NCBI GenBank assembly: GCA_003521815.1 | Contig: DPHE01000036.1 | Coordinates: 1 to 15,600, forward strand | DNA: 15,600 nt | DNA from: Colwellia sp. | GTDB taxonomy: Bacteria > Pseudomonadota > Gammaproteobacteria > Enterobacterales > Alteromonadaceae | Direction: 5' to 3' | Part shown: positions 14,980 to 15,600 of the stretch, piece by piece | How positions within the stretch are numbered: position 1 is the first letter of the stretch | Layout: every line of letters begins with the position of its first letter | Position numbers and translations under genes: made by a program | The notes under the pieces: model-generated | Told to the model about the DNA's origin: nothing | Seen by the model: only the letters and a program-made list of their open reading frames with translations | The model's database searches: none

Positions 14980-15228
14980 TCACTTATCTTCATTTAAAGG
15001 TGGAACAGGATCTTCACCTCCTTCATTCAGCGGATGGCATTTCAATATACGCCTGCTCGCTAACCAACACCCTTTTATTACACCAAAACGATTTATTGCT
15101 ATACTGGCATAACTAGAGCATGTAGGGTCAAATCGACAATTTGATCCTAATATTGGGCTAATAAAGTGCTGATATCCTTTTATACAGGTTATCGCTAACT
15201 TTTGTGGCGCTGATTTATTTTTCGCCAT
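14980..15228 (-). CDS. yidD: Membrane protein insertion efficiency factor YidD
   Basis: YidD is a small inner-membrane-associated protein that aids YidC-dependent insertion. The 82 residues contain the whole family pattern: a short amphipathic N-terminal region with GYQHFISPILG, the cysteine region NCRFDPTCSSYASIAI, and the C-terminal signature HPLNEGGEDPVP. The ATG at 15226-15228 lies inside the end of rnpA, giving a 34-base overlap, and has no strong ribosome binding site. Translation is therefore probably coupled to rnpA. The linkage to yidC downstream fits its role. Confidence 0.96.
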   Translation of the reverse strand: MAKNKSAPQKLAITCIKGYQHFISPILGSNCRFDPTCSSYASIAINRFGVIKGCWLASRRILKCHPLNEGGEDPVPPLNEDK

Positions 15229-15578
15229 ATTTTTGATAATTGTTGATTAATTTCTTTGTTGTCTAACTGATCAATACCGGACTTTACCATAACTACCATG
15301 TCGATAGGAGGTATTTCATGCTGATTCAAACGAAAGCTTTCTCTAACAATTCTTTTTATTCTATTGCGTTGAACGGCAAGTTTTACGCGTTTTTTAGCTA
15401 TAGCTAGGCCTAAACGATTATTTTTACATGAATCATCAGGTAAATGAGAGGGTGTAACTAGAATAGTAAAGTGGGATGAACCAAATCGAATTGGTTTTTT
15501 AAATACCGATTGAAAGTGACCGGGAGTCAACAGACGTGACTCCCGATTAAATTCATAAGTAACTTTATTAGTTACCAT
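15195..15578 (-). CDS. rnpA: Ribonuclease P protein component
   Basis: RnpA is the protein cofactor of RNase P, which removes the 5' leader of precursor tRNAs. The 127-residue basic protein has the N-terminal SRLLTPGHFQSVFKKP region that binds the leader, and the RNR signature in VQRNRIKRIVRESFRL, which contacts the catalytic RNA. The ATG at 15576-15578 gives the expected N-terminus. Only 22 bases remain upstream; rpmH (ribosomal protein L34) is the usual neighbour and should lie just past the window, but too little sequence is present to show it. Confidence 0.97.
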   Translation of the reverse strand: MVTNKVTYEFNRESRLLTPGHFQSVFKKPIRFGSSHFTILVTPSHLPDDSCKNNRLGLAIAKKRVKLAVQRNRIKRIVRESFRLNQHEIPPIDMVVMVKSGIDQLDNKEINQQLSKIWRKINQRHKS

Positions 15579-15600
15579 ATCTTAAGTCTAATTTCTTAGT

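Overview
The window is a contiguous piece of the chromosomal replication-origin region of an AT-rich gammaproteobacterium, with every gene on the minus strand. Gene content, an E. coli-type oriC between mnmG and mioC with many GATC sites, and an MnmE-YidC-YidD-RnpA block joined directly to mioC point to an Alteromonadales/Vibrionales-like organism. The protein sequences and low GC feel most like Colwelliaceae; that last step is an impression from recognition, not a database result.

Layout from high to low coordinates (the direction of transcription): rnpA (15195-15578) and yidD overlap, followed by yidC and a strong hairpin terminator at 13122-13153; mnmE with its own probable promoter; mioC, read towards the origin; oriC (about 10561-10916) with an AT-rich unwinding region, DnaA boxes and clustered GATC sites; the mnmG-rsmG-parA-parB operon, read away from the origin; a 341-base spacer with the probable atp promoter; then the F1Fo ATP synthase operon atpI-atpB-atpE-atpF-atpH-atpA-atpG-atpD, with atpD cut by the window edge.

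The genes fall into four jobs: membrane protein insertion and tRNA 5' processing (yidC, yidD, rnpA); tRNA wobble uridine and 16S rRNA modification (mnmE with mnmG, rsmG); origin function and chromosome segregation (oriC, parA, parB, possibly mioC); and oxidative phosphorylation (atp).

Most of this is a conserved chromosomal core and I see no new multi-gene system. The points that stand out are: (1) atpH (delta subunit) carries two single-base insertions, so it is frameshifted twice although both flanks and the interior still read as a well-preserved 177-residue delta subunit; (2) the atpB-atpE spacer, unusually long, encodes four consecutive small hairpins in the mRNA sense, each with GGA in its loop, which resembles a CsrA/RsmA binding platform or a dispersed multi-hairpin repeat; (3) a tandem 15-base repeat sits right at the expected start of the atp transcript; (4) the oriC has a diverged R1-like box and a TTA-trinucleotide run in its unwinding region; (5) no full parS site was found by eye near parAB or oriC.
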